Shown here: in pieces, positions 35,268 to 44,168 of the stretch
How the letters are laid out: the number at the start of each line of letters is the position of its first letter
Position numbering within the stretch: the stretch's first letter is position 1
Assembly: GCA_023404675.1 (NCBI GenBank)
Contig: JAEYAW010000034.1
Coordinates: forward strand, 124,001-188,000
Length of the DNA: 64,000 nt
Source of the DNA: Pseudomonadota bacterium
Lineage (GTDB): Bacteria; Pseudomonadota; Alphaproteobacteria; Rhizobiales; Xanthobacteraceae
Direction of reading: 5' to 3'
Position numbers and translations under genes: made by a program
Notes under the pieces: model-generated
Database searches by the model: none
What the model was told of the DNA's origin: nothing
Seen by the model: the letters and a program-made list of their open reading frames with translations, nothing else

Positions 35268-37376
35268 ATGACACGCAGCGACGAGGATGATTTCCGCATC
35301 AAGCCAGGCCGTCCGCGAAGCCGGGGCACGCGGCTAACGACGCACGAACTGCCCTTCGTCCAGCAGGCTCTGATCGCCGCGCGCCATGCCGGTAGTGGCG
35401 CCGGGATAGGTGGCGGGTTCGCTGGAGCGGGCGGCAACAGCGGCCGGTTCAATGCGCGAGGTCGTGGCGCAAAGGTGATGGCGTCGCTGCCGCGCGACAG
35501 CGGCGGCTGGCAGAGCGGTTCCTCAGGCCGGTTCCGTTCTCGCCGCGTCGTGGTCAAGGCGCGGGTGGTGAAGCTTGCCGGGAAGGGGAAGAGCGCGCGC
35601 GGCCCGAAGATGCGGGGCGCCGTCTCGGTTGGCGCGGTCGGCGCGCATCTGCGCTACCTCGAACGTGACGGCGTGACCCGCGACGGCGAGAAGGGACAAG
35701 CCTACTCGGCGCTTGGTGACGAGGTCGACGCCAAGGTCTTCGTGGAGCGGAGCGGTGAGGATCGCCACCAGTTCCGCTTCATCGTCGCGCCGGAGGATGC
35801 CACCGAGCTCGGCGACCTCAAGCGCTTCACCCGTGACCTGATGCGGCACATGGAGAGCGACCTCGGCACCAAGTTGGATTGGATCGCTGTCGATCATCAC
35901 AACACCGGCCACCCGCACAGCCATATCCTCGTGCGCGGCGTGCTGGATGATGGGCGTATCCTCAACATCGCCGGTGACTACATCGCCCATGGCATCCGCC
36001 ATCGGGCGAGCGAGCTGATGACATTGGAGCTTGGCCCGCAGACCGAGGTCGAGCTGCAGAACAAGCTGCGCCATGAGGTGGACGCCGATCGCCTCACTCG
36101 GCTCGACCGGATGATGATCGCCGAGCAGCGCGAGCACGGCATCCTCGATCTGCGGCCGGACGCTGGCGAGAGCTACCTCGTGCGGACCAACCGGCATGTT
36201 CTCATCGACCGGGTGAAGCGGCTGGAGAACTTCGGCATCGCCGAGGAGATCGAGCCGGGACGCTGGAGCATCGCCGAGCGCGCCGAGAGCACGCTCCGGG
36301 CGATGGGCGAGCGCGAAGACATTCTGCGCACCATGCACCGCGCGCTGGCCGATCATGGGCTCGCGGAGGAGCGCGGCGCCGCGCAATACGTCACCCATGG
36401 CAATCGCATCTCGCATGCTCTCGTCGGACGCGTGCTCGACAAGGGATTGGCGGGGGATGAGATGGGCGAGCGGTTCTATCTCGTCATTGATGGCGTGGAC
36501 GGACGTACCCATCATATCGAGACCAGCGACGCCTCCCGGCTGGACGACATCAAGCGCGGCCACATCATCGCGCTGGACCCGCTGCCGACAAAATCTGACC
36601 CACGTCCGGCTGACCTCAACATCGCCACCATGGCCGAGGCGAACAGTGGCATCTACCGGCCCAGCGAGCATCTGGAAGTAGCGCGCCCTGTGATCGAGCA
36701 GCAGCGCGGCGATCCGGACGCGTTCATCCGCGCCCATGTACGCCGGCTGGAAGCCCTGCGCCGCGCCGGCCATGTCGAGCGCATCGACGCTGACCATTGG
36801 AAGATCCCAGAGGACCTGCCTGAGCGCGGCATCGCCCATGATGCACGAACCGCGAGGAAGGACTTCGCGGTCCGCACGCTCTCCGCCTTCGACCTCGATC
36901 ACCAGGTCGCCGCCGATGGAGCCACCTGGCTCGATCAGGAGCTTGCCTCGCCCCGACGCACCGAGCTGTCCGAGGCGGGCTTTGGCGGTGAGGTCAGCGC
37001 GGCGCTGGAGCGGCGCCGCCAGAGCCTCGTCGATCAAGGGCATGCCATGCGGCTGGAAAACGGCAACGTCCGTGCGCCGCGCGACATCCTCGCCCGCCTT
37101 GAGGCAGTAGAGGTAGAGCGCGTCGGACGTGCCATGGCGGCGGAGCGCGGCCTTACCTACACCCCGAGCCAGCCGGGCGAATATGTGTCCGGCCGGCTCG
37201 CCGGTTCGGTCAATCTCGTCAGCGGGCGTTTCGCCATGATCGACGACGGCCTCGGCTTCCAGCTCGTGCCTTGGCAGCCTGTGCTGGGGAAGCAGATCGG
37301 CCGGCACATCTCTGGTGTTTCCCGCGATGGCGACGTCGAGTGGAGCCTTGGCCGAAGCCGGGGGCTGGGGCTTTAG
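35268..37376 (+). CDS. Relaxase/mobilization nuclease with DUF3363
   Basis: 702 residues. After a basic Gly/Arg-rich N-terminal region comes the relaxase domain: GAHLRYLERDGVTRDG (candidate catalytic Tyr130), FRFIVAPEDATELGDL, and the metal-binding histidines in DHHNTGHPHSHILVRG (H210, H211, H215, H217, H219). The C-terminal half (LVIDGVDGRTHHIETSDASR, SGRFAMIDDGLGFQLVPWQP) is the DUF3363 region found with VirD2/TraI-like relaxases of rhizobial elements. It nicks DNA at oriT and pilots the strand in conjugation. No type IV secretion genes are in the window, so the element may be mobilizable rather than self-transmissible. Its 3' end overlaps the convergent gene at 37373 by 4 bp. Confidence 0.93.
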   Translation: MTRSDEDDFRIKPGRPRSRGTRLTTHELPFVQQALIAARHAGSGAGIGGGFAGAGGNSGRFNARGRGAKVMASLPRDSGGWQSGSSGRFRSRRVVVKARVVKLAGKGKSARGPKMRGAVSVGAVGAHLRYLERDGVTRDGEKGQAYSALGDEVDAKVFVERSGEDRHQFRFIVAPEDATELGDLKRFTRDLMRHMESDLGTKLDWIAVDHHNTGHPHSHILVRGVLDDGRILNIAGDYIAHGIRHRASELMTLELGPQTEVELQNKLRHEVDADRLTRLDRMMIAEQREHGILDLRPDAGESYLVRTNRHVLIDRVKRLENFGIAEEIEPGRWSIAERAESTLRAMGEREDILRTMHRALADHGLAEERGAAQYVTHGNRISHALVGRVLDKGLAGDEMGERFYLVIDGVDGRTHHIETSDASRLDDIKRGHIIALDPLPTKSDPRPADLNIATMAEANSGIYRPSEHLEVARPVIEQQRGDPDAFIRAHVRRLEALRRAGHVERIDADHWKIPEDLPERGIAHDARTARKDFAVRTLSAFDLDHQVAADGATWLDQELASPRRTELSEAGFGGEVSAALERRRQSLVDQGHAMRLENGNVRAPRDILARLEAVEVERVGRAMAAERGLTYTPSQPGEYVSGRLAGSVNLVSGRFAMIDDGLGFQLVPWQPVLGKQIGRHISGVSRDGDVEWSLGRSRGLGL

Positions 37377-38632
37377 GTCGAGCCACCCTGCAGCGGCGGC
37401 GTCTCCAGATCGGGATCGGCTGCCAGCGGAGCGAAAGGATCGACTTCGGGAAACAGCGTGCGCTCACGTAACCAATCGCCAAACGAGGCGGGATCGAGCG
37501 CCCGCTCCAACTCGCCAAGGCGCTGGCGCGCCCAGCTCAGCATGCGCTGCGTCTCGGTATCCTCGATATCCGCCGCCCATGCGATCCAGGAGCGCAGCTG
37601 GTCGGCCTTGCGGCCCATCTCGACGATCTCGTCGATTAGCTCGTCGCGTTCCTCTTCGCGCTTGGTGCGCGCCTCCGTCCGTTTCCGGTTCTCTTCCGCG
37701 CGGCGGCGCAGACGTGCGTTGCGCTCGTCGTTCAGGCGTCGATCGCGTCGGTAGTCGATCCAGCCGTGGAGTTCCTCGATGATGGAGTCGAGTTGGGCCT
37801 CCAGGGTGGCACGGGTGTTGTCTCGCCAGTTGCGGCGGCGCTGGTCTGTGCTCCAGGCTTCAATGGAGATCGTCAGTTCACCAGTCGGGATGTAATCAAA
37901 CTCGGGATATTGGCGTTCGTAGGTGAAATCCCAATCACGGTAGCGAGCCGAGCGCCGATAGCGCTCCTCCGCCTTCAACTCGTCGACCGTCGGCTCGTGC
38001 TTCCGGCGTTTTATCGTCTCCGCCAGGGTGAAGGGGACCTTGTCAACGCCCCGGCGGACTTCGACGTGCTTGCCGGCGAAGGTGCAGGAAATCTCCCGCG
38101 CCTCCAGCCCGCGCGCGATGCTGTCGAGAATGAAGATCGCCCTCTCAACCGAATCAGCTCCCAGTCGCATAGAGAGCAGGCCTTCCCCGCTAATCGCGAT
38201 GATGCCGTCACGATCCGGCTTGGCACGGCGCAGCGTATGGGCGGTCAGCGATACGGCAATGTGGGGGCTGTTCACCCGGCCCCACTCGATCGTCCGTGTG
38301 TTCGGCTCCCGCCGCTTCATCAATCGGCGCGGAGCGATCGCTGCCTTGCGTGCCTGTTCGAGGCGCTCCTCTATGATCGGATCTGACGGGCTCGTCGGAT
38401 CGAGGCTGATGAGCTCGACCGCGGGATCGGCCGAGGAGGCAAAGATCGTCTGCCTCGGGTTCTTGCCAGCCGCTCGGTCACGCCAATAGGCCGCCGTCGG
38501 CAGCGGCACGCGATGCTGGACGCATAAGTCCCGCAGCCGCCAATGCGAAAGGCCGAGCTTGCCGGCGACGGCCTCAAGCGGCTCGGCCCAAACGAGATCG
38601 TACATCTCGCGGCGGGTGATATGGGCAATCAT
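37373..38632 (-). CDS. Conserved hypothetical protein linked to the relaxase
   Basis: 419 residues. The N-terminus ITRREMYDLVWAEPLEAVAG with KLGLSHWRLRDLCVQHRVPL looks like an HTH DNA-binding domain. A middle beta-rich part (GIIAISGEGLLSMRLGADSV, FTYERQYPEFDYIPTGELTI) follows, then a long charged coiled-coil (EERDELIDEIVEMGRKADQL). I cannot name a family with confidence, though this type of protein is frequent next to mobility genes in alphaproteobacteria. Convergent with the relaxase gene (4-bp overlap). It could be an accessory regulator or DNA-binding partner of transfer; this is inference. Confidence 0.75.
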   Translation of the reverse strand: MIAHITRREMYDLVWAEPLEAVAGKLGLSHWRLRDLCVQHRVPLPTAAYWRDRAAGKNPRQTIFASSADPAVELISLDPTSPSDPIIEERLEQARKAAIAPRRLMKRREPNTRTIEWGRVNSPHIAVSLTAHTLRRAKPDRDGIIAISGEGLLSMRLGADSVERAIFILDSIARGLEAREISCTFAGKHVEVRRGVDKVPFTLAETIKRRKHEPTVDELKAEERYRRSARYRDWDFTYERQYPEFDYIPTGELTISIEAWSTDQRRRNWRDNTRATLEAQLDSIIEELHGWIDYRRDRRLNDERNARLRRRAEENRKRTEARTKREEERDELIDEIVEMGRKADQLRSWIAWAADIEDTETQRMLSWARQRLGELERALDPASFGDWLRERTLFPEVDPFAPLAADPDLETPPLQGGST

Positions 38633-38790
38633 GCGGATATGCGAGCAACGTCAACGGAAGCCCGCAATCTATCGCTGATCGATGACATCTCCCGCCAGCC
38701 GACCAAAGCCATTCACAGAAAAGAACTTTCGCTAAGAACAGCAGGCCGGTCCGCCGCAGCCGCATCAAGGCTGGCGCTTCGCGCCACCGC

Positions 38791-39045
38791 TCACGCAGCT
38801 ACGGCCTTGACCCAGCCGCGGCAGACCCGGCAGGAGCCGGCTATCGCGGAGGGCGGAGTGTGAGCGACTTGCGCCCCGACTGAGAGACGCGGACGGTTGG
38901 GGCGCGCCGACTTCGGCCTTGCAGGCTTCGGATGGAAAAGTCGAATGGCTGCCCTTTCCTCGGCGGACATGCCGTGACGGTTGCCAACCAATATGAGCGA
39001 TTCCCGGCTGCCTAGAGTCCACATCCTTTGGTGGTAATTGCGCAC
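38791..39045 (-). CDS. Possible small protein, unknown
   Basis: 84-codon frame on the minus strand in the 459-bp gap between two leftward genes: RESLILVGNRHGMSAEERAA, IRLFHPKPARPKSARPNRPR, ending SCRVCRGWVKAVAA. It has a CxxC near the end and a Pro/Arg-rich middle. There is no strong ribosome site, and an overlapping frame (38765-39022) is also open, so it may be spurious. The rest of the gap holds nothing recognisable. Confidence 0.3.
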   Translation of the reverse strand: MRNYHQRMWTLGSRESLILVGNRHGMSAEERAAIRLFHPKPARPKSARPNRPRLSVGAQVAHTPPSAIAGSCRVCRGWVKAVAA

Positions 39046-39091
39046 TTATGGTCTGACGACAAGCGCGTCGAATTGGGCGAGGGGTCGGGCG

Positions 39092-42000
39092 CTATTCAGC
39101 GCAGAAGATCCGGAGTTGAACCCCTACAGACTGGCAGGCTGAATATGTCGAGAGCACCAGGTGATAGAATTGGAGGACGTGCGGCTCGGGCTGGGGTTTA
39201 GCGAACTCGACCTTGAGCTTGGCGAGCGACAGCATGCCGCCCGAACAGACCAGCCAGATCGCCCGGTCGGTCGTCGGAGCCGCACGTAGACGTTGGAAGG
39301 CATTGCGGAAAGCCTTCGATCCGCGGCCGTGTCGCTTGCGATCGACCGTCTGGGTAATGGGCGGATTGCGCGTTGACAGTCGCCAATGGCCGTCGAACCG
39401 GGTTTGGCTGCCCGGCAGGACGACCCCATCGCTTTTCATATAGGCGAGATTTTTGAGACCTTGCGCGCAGACGTCGTAAAAGGCTGACGCCGACACGCCG
39501 GGATTGCCGCTTTTCCATTTGCCTGCAACGGCCACCGCCGCCGGACTAGCCGATGTCTCATCTAGGCCGAGGAAGTCGCCAACCTCGTCCTGAAGATCGT
39601 CGCACACCAGATCAGGGAAACTCCGCCCGAACAGCGCCGGGCCACGGTCGGGCCTGAGCGCCTTGTCGAGAAACTCAAACAATGAGCCGTCGGACCAATT
39701 ATCGACATGCCCTTCGACCAGCGCACCCTTTTCCGACGCCACCGCGCCGAGACCGGGGATCGCGGTGATCAGATCAAGCACAAGAGTCGCAGCACCCTTT
39801 GGATCGGTGAGGTCGAGGTCGAGCCGGTAAAAATCGCCGCTGACATACGTGTGTGTGAGATCTTGGGTGATAATCCGGAATGGCTGCAGTTGATTCAAGC
39901 GACGGGTTAGAGAGACCTTCGGATTGTCCTTCGTCTTGATCCGGCTTAGGCCGGGCGAGACGAGCCAATATTTACCTTTCTTGGCGTTCCAGTCGATCCA
40001 GACCGGATGCTCCTCTCCATCGACATGCAGGAGGAAGCGGAACCGCGCGGGTGCCTTGGGGTCGGCATCCTCCTCGACTGCGACACATAGATCCTCGATC
40101 CTGACCGCCGCAGTCTGCCCCTTCGCGACAAACTGATCGCCCATCTCGACCATGTCGATGAGGATGTTGAGTGGCGTCGTGTCCGCCGGCACCATGTCGG
40201 GAGCGGCGAAGCGGGTGAAGAGCGATGCTGTCCGGGCGGCGGCGTCGAGCTGCGCATCGACCGTGCCGCACCAATCTGCATATTGCTGCGCGGTCAGCTC
40301 ATTGCCCTTTCCGTCGCGCACGCGCGATCGCGAAAAGCCAACCGCCCGGCGGACCCCATCCTCGGCCGCCTTGGGGTGAATATAGCCGGTCGCTCGTGTC
40401 ACGACGTTGAGGTGCTCGCCCATGAACACGCCCGACCGATCGAGCGAGCGTGCCGACAGACTGCGCGATCGCAGCGCCAGCGGCCCAAGATCGGTGTTTT
40501 TGACGCTCATGAAAGAAATGATGTTGTCGTGCCCATCGGGTAGAAGGGCGCGCAAGGTCTTGGCGTTGACGCGAGGACCGATGCCATCGAGTTCGTTGAT
40601 CCAGAGACCGGCGCTGTCGAAGAAGAAGAGACGCTTGTTCTTTTTCGCATAGATCGTCGCCTCGAGGCTCGGCGCCTGAAAAAGGCTGCCCGACAGGAAC
40701 GGTGATGGAGTCAGCCGAAGCGTGATATGATAGCGGCAAGTGCCGTCGGCGGTTTGACCGGTGAGCGCTTCGTGGCGATCCTCGCGAGTGAGTTCGGCCT
40801 TGATTGCCATTTGGAGCTCGTCCAGATCGAGATCTGGCTCGATCGTGAAGGCGACCGCCGCGCTCGGGAAGCGCAGGTCGTCATGGAGAGCGGGATCGTC
40901 GAGATCGGGTCGTTCGCGGAAGCGCCCCATAACATAGTCGAGGGTCGGCAGGGCTGCGATCAGGTTTTCCAGGATCGTCGCGTCGTTGCGTACGAACGGC
41001 TTGTTGCCATTCGCCTTCGAGGCTGCGTCAAAGGCGAGGAAGCTGCTCCATTCGTTGGCGATGTTACGACCCTTGGGCGCGAGGACATAGGCGGCCGGCG
41101 CGGCTTCGCCGATCGACCCCGGATGGCGGATCAGCCTGCCAATCTGCTGGACCAGCATGCGCGTATTCGTGAACGGCTCGTAGAGCGCGAGCATCGTGCA
41201 ACGGGGATCGTCGATTCCTTCGATTAGCATGAACTGGTGGACGAGAAAGCGTTCGGCCCGCGCCGACAGGTCCCTCGGCACCGCGTCGAAAATGCCTTCA
41301 TCGGGCCGCTCGCGGAAATTGTGATGGATTGCGAGGACCCCGTCGGCGCGACCAGCAAGCCCCGCGGTCAGTGCTTGGTGCATTTCGGTGACTGACTCCT
41401 CGCTGTCGCAGCGCACAATCACCTTGTTGGCAGCCGTGAAACGCCCTTCGGCCACAAGCGCGTCGACCCTGGCGATTAGCGCCGGGGCATAGTCGTCCGG
41501 CGACAGGGGCAATGGCTGTTCGTCGATTTCGACCCCACGGATGAGACCCTGATTGACCGCGTCGGCAAAGCCGAGAAAATGGATATGGCCGTCATCGACA
41601 TCGAAGATCTTGAGATCGCCCCGAAACGGCGTGGCACTGAACAGCACAGTAGGTACAGCAAAACCACGGACGACGCGCGCCCAGCTAGGTGCAGGCTCGC
41701 GATGCCCCTCGTCGAACAGTAACGTGCCGATGCGGCCATGGAGCTGATCGATCTTGCCGTCCGCGTCGATCTGCTGGATGGCCTGCACGGTACCGACCAC
41801 GATGATCCGCTCGCCACCATGACCGTCGAGGCGCTGCGCGAGGCTCTCGATATCACTCGGCAGAACATTCCAAACCCGGTCCGGCTTCCAGGCCGGGTTG
41901 GCGCCGATCTTATCCCAGAAGCGGTACTCGAACTGGGCGATGAGCTGCTCGACCAAGGCCGCTGAGGGGCAGACGACTAGCACCGGCCGGACCTGAGCGC

Positions 42001-42169
42001 GTTGGCGAGCTATCGTCGCCATCACGCCGGTTTTGCCGGTGCCTGTCGGCATATTGACGAGGCATGCGCGGGCGCTCGCCGACGCGAAGTAAGCTTCGAC
42101 CGCGTCGAGCGCCGCATGCTGATGCGGCCACAGCGAAAGCGCGCTCCTGGATAGTTCGCCATCAAGCAA
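39092..42169 (-). CDS. Large SF2 (DEAD/DEAH-type) helicase
   Basis: 1025 residues. The N-terminal half is an SF2 helicase like restriction-enzyme/RAD25-type proteins: Walker A MPTGTGKTGVMA at 40-51, VVCPSAALVEQL (Ia), VVGTVQAIQQID, LLFDEGHREP with DEGH at 153-156, VLFSATPFRGD (III), and LVQQIGRLIRHPG (VI, about residues 345-357). The C-terminal 600 residues (GVRRAVGFSRSRVRDGKGNE, WIDWNAKKGKYWLVSPGLSR) have no family I recognise. It lies directly downstream of the Shedu gene in the same direction (149-bp gap). It may form a two-gene defence unit with Shedu or be an independent anti-phage helicase. Confidence 0.85.
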   Translation of the reverse strand: MLDGELSRSALSLWPHQHAALDAVEAYFASASARACLVNMPTGTGKTGVMATIARQRAQVRPVLVVCPSAALVEQLIAQFEYRFWDKIGANPAWKPDRVWNVLPSDIESLAQRLDGHGGERIIVVGTVQAIQQIDADGKIDQLHGRIGTLLFDEGHREPAPSWARVVRGFAVPTVLFSATPFRGDLKIFDVDDGHIHFLGFADAVNQGLIRGVEIDEQPLPLSPDDYAPALIARVDALVAEGRFTAANKVIVRCDSEESVTEMHQALTAGLAGRADGVLAIHHNFRERPDEGIFDAVPRDLSARAERFLVHQFMLIEGIDDPRCTMLALYEPFTNTRMLVQQIGRLIRHPGSIGEAAPAAYVLAPKGRNIANEWSSFLAFDAASKANGNKPFVRNDATILENLIAALPTLDYVMGRFRERPDLDDPALHDDLRFPSAAVAFTIEPDLDLDELQMAIKAELTREDRHEALTGQTADGTCRYHITLRLTPSPFLSGSLFQAPSLEATIYAKKNKRLFFFDSAGLWINELDGIGPRVNAKTLRALLPDGHDNIISFMSVKNTDLGPLALRSRSLSARSLDRSGVFMGEHLNVVTRATGYIHPKAAEDGVRRAVGFSRSRVRDGKGNELTAQQYADWCGTVDAQLDAAARTASLFTRFAAPDMVPADTTPLNILIDMVEMGDQFVAKGQTAAVRIEDLCVAVEEDADPKAPARFRFLLHVDGEEHPVWIDWNAKKGKYWLVSPGLSRIKTKDNPKVSLTRRLNQLQPFRIITQDLTHTYVSGDFYRLDLDLTDPKGAATLVLDLITAIPGLGAVASEKGALVEGHVDNWSDGSLFEFLDKALRPDRGPALFGRSFPDLVCDDLQDEVGDFLGLDETSASPAAVAVAGKWKSGNPGVSASAFYDVCAQGLKNLAYMKSDGVVLPGSQTRFDGHWRLSTRNPPITQTVDRKRHGRGSKAFRNAFQRLRAAPTTDRAIWLVCSGGMLSLAKLKVEFAKPQPEPHVLQFYHLVLSTYSACQSVGVQLRIFCAE

Positions 42170-42318
42170 ATCGCGCGCTCCCCCAGTAGCGGATCGGCTG
42201 GTTCTTTTTCGGTGACCAGCTATAGCTGCCGTTGCATCGCTGGCTGCACCCGCGTCACGCCCGTACCCTCGCCGCTCGCCCCTTCCGGAAAAGCGCGCGT
42301 ACGCGTAACCCTTTCCGG

Positions 42319-43524
42319 TCAGTCCTTCACCGTGCTGGCCCGATACGTATCCGCCTGCCGTGCCGAGCGGCCGACGACGAAGGCAGCCCTCTCGAAGAGC
42401 TCACTATAGGTGAAGATGTCTATGTTCCGGGAATCCCTTCTGAAGAGCTCGAAGGTCCGGAATTTGGCCTCCCGCTCCATATCGCTTCCGGAGAAGGCGT
42501 TGTCACTCCCGATAACGAGAATGCACTTGGGGTCAGCGGTGCGATGGCGGATCAGCGCTCCGTCGCGGTCATAGTTCCCCGCGGCGTGGGTCGCCGCCTT
42601 GACCAGCCAGTCGGCTTTCTGCTGGAGGATCTGCGAGACCGACTCCATCAGATCCGTGGACAGACGCCACGCCCCGGAGCGTGCCCGGCTTCCGCCGAAC
42701 AGCGGCGTGCCCGGCTGCTTAACCTCGACCAGCACTGTGAAGTGGGTTGCGCCAAGAAGGAAGTCCACGACAGGTGCGTCCCGCCCCGCGAGGTCCGATG
42801 ATCCCACTACTGTCTCTTCCTGGAGAATGCCGAGGAACCGATAGTCGAGGCCGAAGCCGAATATCCACTCGTTGTGTCCGAGGAAGTGCTGCCAAGCCTT
42901 TTCAGGTTGGTCCGTCCTCACGCCCTCCCTCTCAGCGTAGGCCTTAACCTCTCCGGCGTCATTGAGCATGAGCCGAAACTTCTCCAGCTGCGCCTTACGG
43001 TAGCCGATGTTGACGATATCGTGCGAAGTGATGAGCCCGCTCCTGACGAGCTCATCCACGATCCTCTGGCCGTCGGGCTGAATGAGCAGCGCTTTAATTT
43101 TCTTCGCAAACTCCGGGTCGATGCCGGAGATGCCTCCCTCCACAAAGGGAGTCCTGGGCTGGTTCAGGCTCGCCAGATCGAGGTCCTTCATCAGTTGCAG
43201 GAGTGACGCCAGCTTCTCGAACGAGAAGTGAGTGAGCTGGAATGGCTCGTCCGACAGGAAACGGTCCTCGACCCAGCCATCGTGCTTGTAGTGCTTGAAG
43301 CGCTTAAGCGTTACCGCCGTGATCTCGTTTGATCCGTAGATAAAGGTTAGAGTGAGCTTGATGCGGTTCCTTGATGGAAAAGGCGGGGAGTACTCGACGG
43401 TTGTGCTGCCGTCTTCCTCGACGACGTAGTTGAAGAATCGGCCGGCACCGTTCTTGAAGTCTCGCGGGTAGAGATGTTCCACCTTACATCCGCCAACAAA
43501 AGTGGTCTCGTCAGCTCCGCTCAT
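42319..43524 (-). CDS. sduA: Shedu anti-phage nuclease (DUF4263)
   Basis: 401 residues from ATG 43524 with GGGGAAA upstream. The Shedu nuclease domain is C-terminal: AWQHFLGHNEWIFGFGLDYR, VVDFLLGATHFTVLVEVKQP (PD-(D/E)XK residues D254, E267, K269), then SQILQQKADWLVKAATHAAG and CILVIGSDNAFSG. The N-terminal half (SPPFPSRNRIKLTLTFIYGS) is the variable sensor part usual in SduA. Shedu proteins are single-gene anti-phage nucleases that assemble as oligomers. The frame is open upstream to 44019 but that reading is antisense-like and lacks a ribosome site. The SF2 helicase gene lies 149 bp downstream on the same strand. Confidence 0.88.
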   Translation of the reverse strand: MSGADETTFVGGCKVEHLYPRDFKNGAGRFFNYVVEEDGSTTVEYSPPFPSRNRIKLTLTFIYGSNEITAVTLKRFKHYKHDGWVEDRFLSDEPFQLTHFSFEKLASLLQLMKDLDLASLNQPRTPFVEGGISGIDPEFAKKIKALLIQPDGQRIVDELVRSGLITSHDIVNIGYRKAQLEKFRLMLNDAGEVKAYAEREGVRTDQPEKAWQHFLGHNEWIFGFGLDYRFLGILQEETVVGSSDLAGRDAPVVDFLLGATHFTVLVEVKQPGTPLFGGSRARSGAWRLSTDLMESVSQILQQKADWLVKAATHAAGNYDRDGALIRHRTADPKCILVIGSDNAFSGSDMEREAKFRTFELFRRDSRNIDIFTYSELFERAAFVVGRSARQADTYRASTVKD

Positions 43525-44030
43525 CAGGTTTCCCCATCCCGACCCCAATATAGCCACGGTACAGCCCGACAGGTTGAACAGCAAACGCTGGCGTTCGGAC
43601 CACTGTCCTCGCGGCGCGGAACGCGTTTTGCACCTCGCGCACAGGCAAGGCAGCCCACTGGAGCGGGGCGCAGCGAAAGACCGCTTATTGCTTCTCGGCG
43701 GCTGCCAAGAGCCATGCCGCGAATGTCTAGTTTTGGGAAGCGAGTTTGGAATTGCAAACGGCCAACTTGGGGGCGCAAAGCCGCCGTCCGCACGGGCGTG
43801 CCGAGGTAGCCGCTTCGGGTCAAGGAAGTTTTGCGTATTTCCGGTCATACATCGGCTATTGGGCATCGGTCGCGGTCGCGTCAGTCTTAGGAATGACCAG
43901 ACGCTCACATTCACCCACCCGATACCCCGCATATCGATTTGTGCCGGGCCGCTTGCCCGACGACCTACACACCTATGCGGACACTCCGCCGCCCCGCCGC
44001 AGGGCGCGTCCGTCCTCAACTCCCGCTCCG
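43525..44030. other. Gene-free stretch between divergent Shedu and recombinase genes
   Basis: 506 bp separating the leftward Shedu gene and the rightward recombinase operon. Open frames cross it on both strands but lack ribosome sites and protein-like character. It must hold the promoters of both units; none is clear enough to mark. Confidence 0.5.
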
Positions 44031-44168
44031 ATGACCGTCACCGACGACTGGCCGGAATACATTCCGGTGACAGAGGCGGAGATTGCTGTCTTCGAGGCGT
44101 GGTTCGGCGATATTCTGGAGGAGCTGATCCAAGGGAATGACCGCCTGACACGAAAGGCTCTGCCATGA
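44031..44168 (+). CDS. Small acidic protein coupled to the recombinase
   Basis: 45-codon gene, too short for usual gene callers: MTVTDDWPEYIPVTEAEIAV then FEAWFGDILEELIQGNDRLT RKALP. Its TGA overlaps the recombinase ATG as ATGA, so the two are translationally coupled. The acidic helix EAEIAVFEAWFGDILEELI would suit a protein-protein contact with the recombinase, for instance as a directionality or accessory factor; that is inference. The coupling is direct evidence that it is translated or at least that the leader is read by ribosomes. Confidence 0.6.
   Translation: MTVTDDWPEYIPVTEAEIAVFEAWFGDILEELIQGNDRLTRKALP

Noticed and set aside
35523..37307. 594-codon open frame on the minus strand across the relaxase gene
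   Set aside because: It is a high-GC antisense shadow of the relaxase gene, whose own frame carries the histidine motif and DUF3363 features; the shadow has low-complexity character and no family features.
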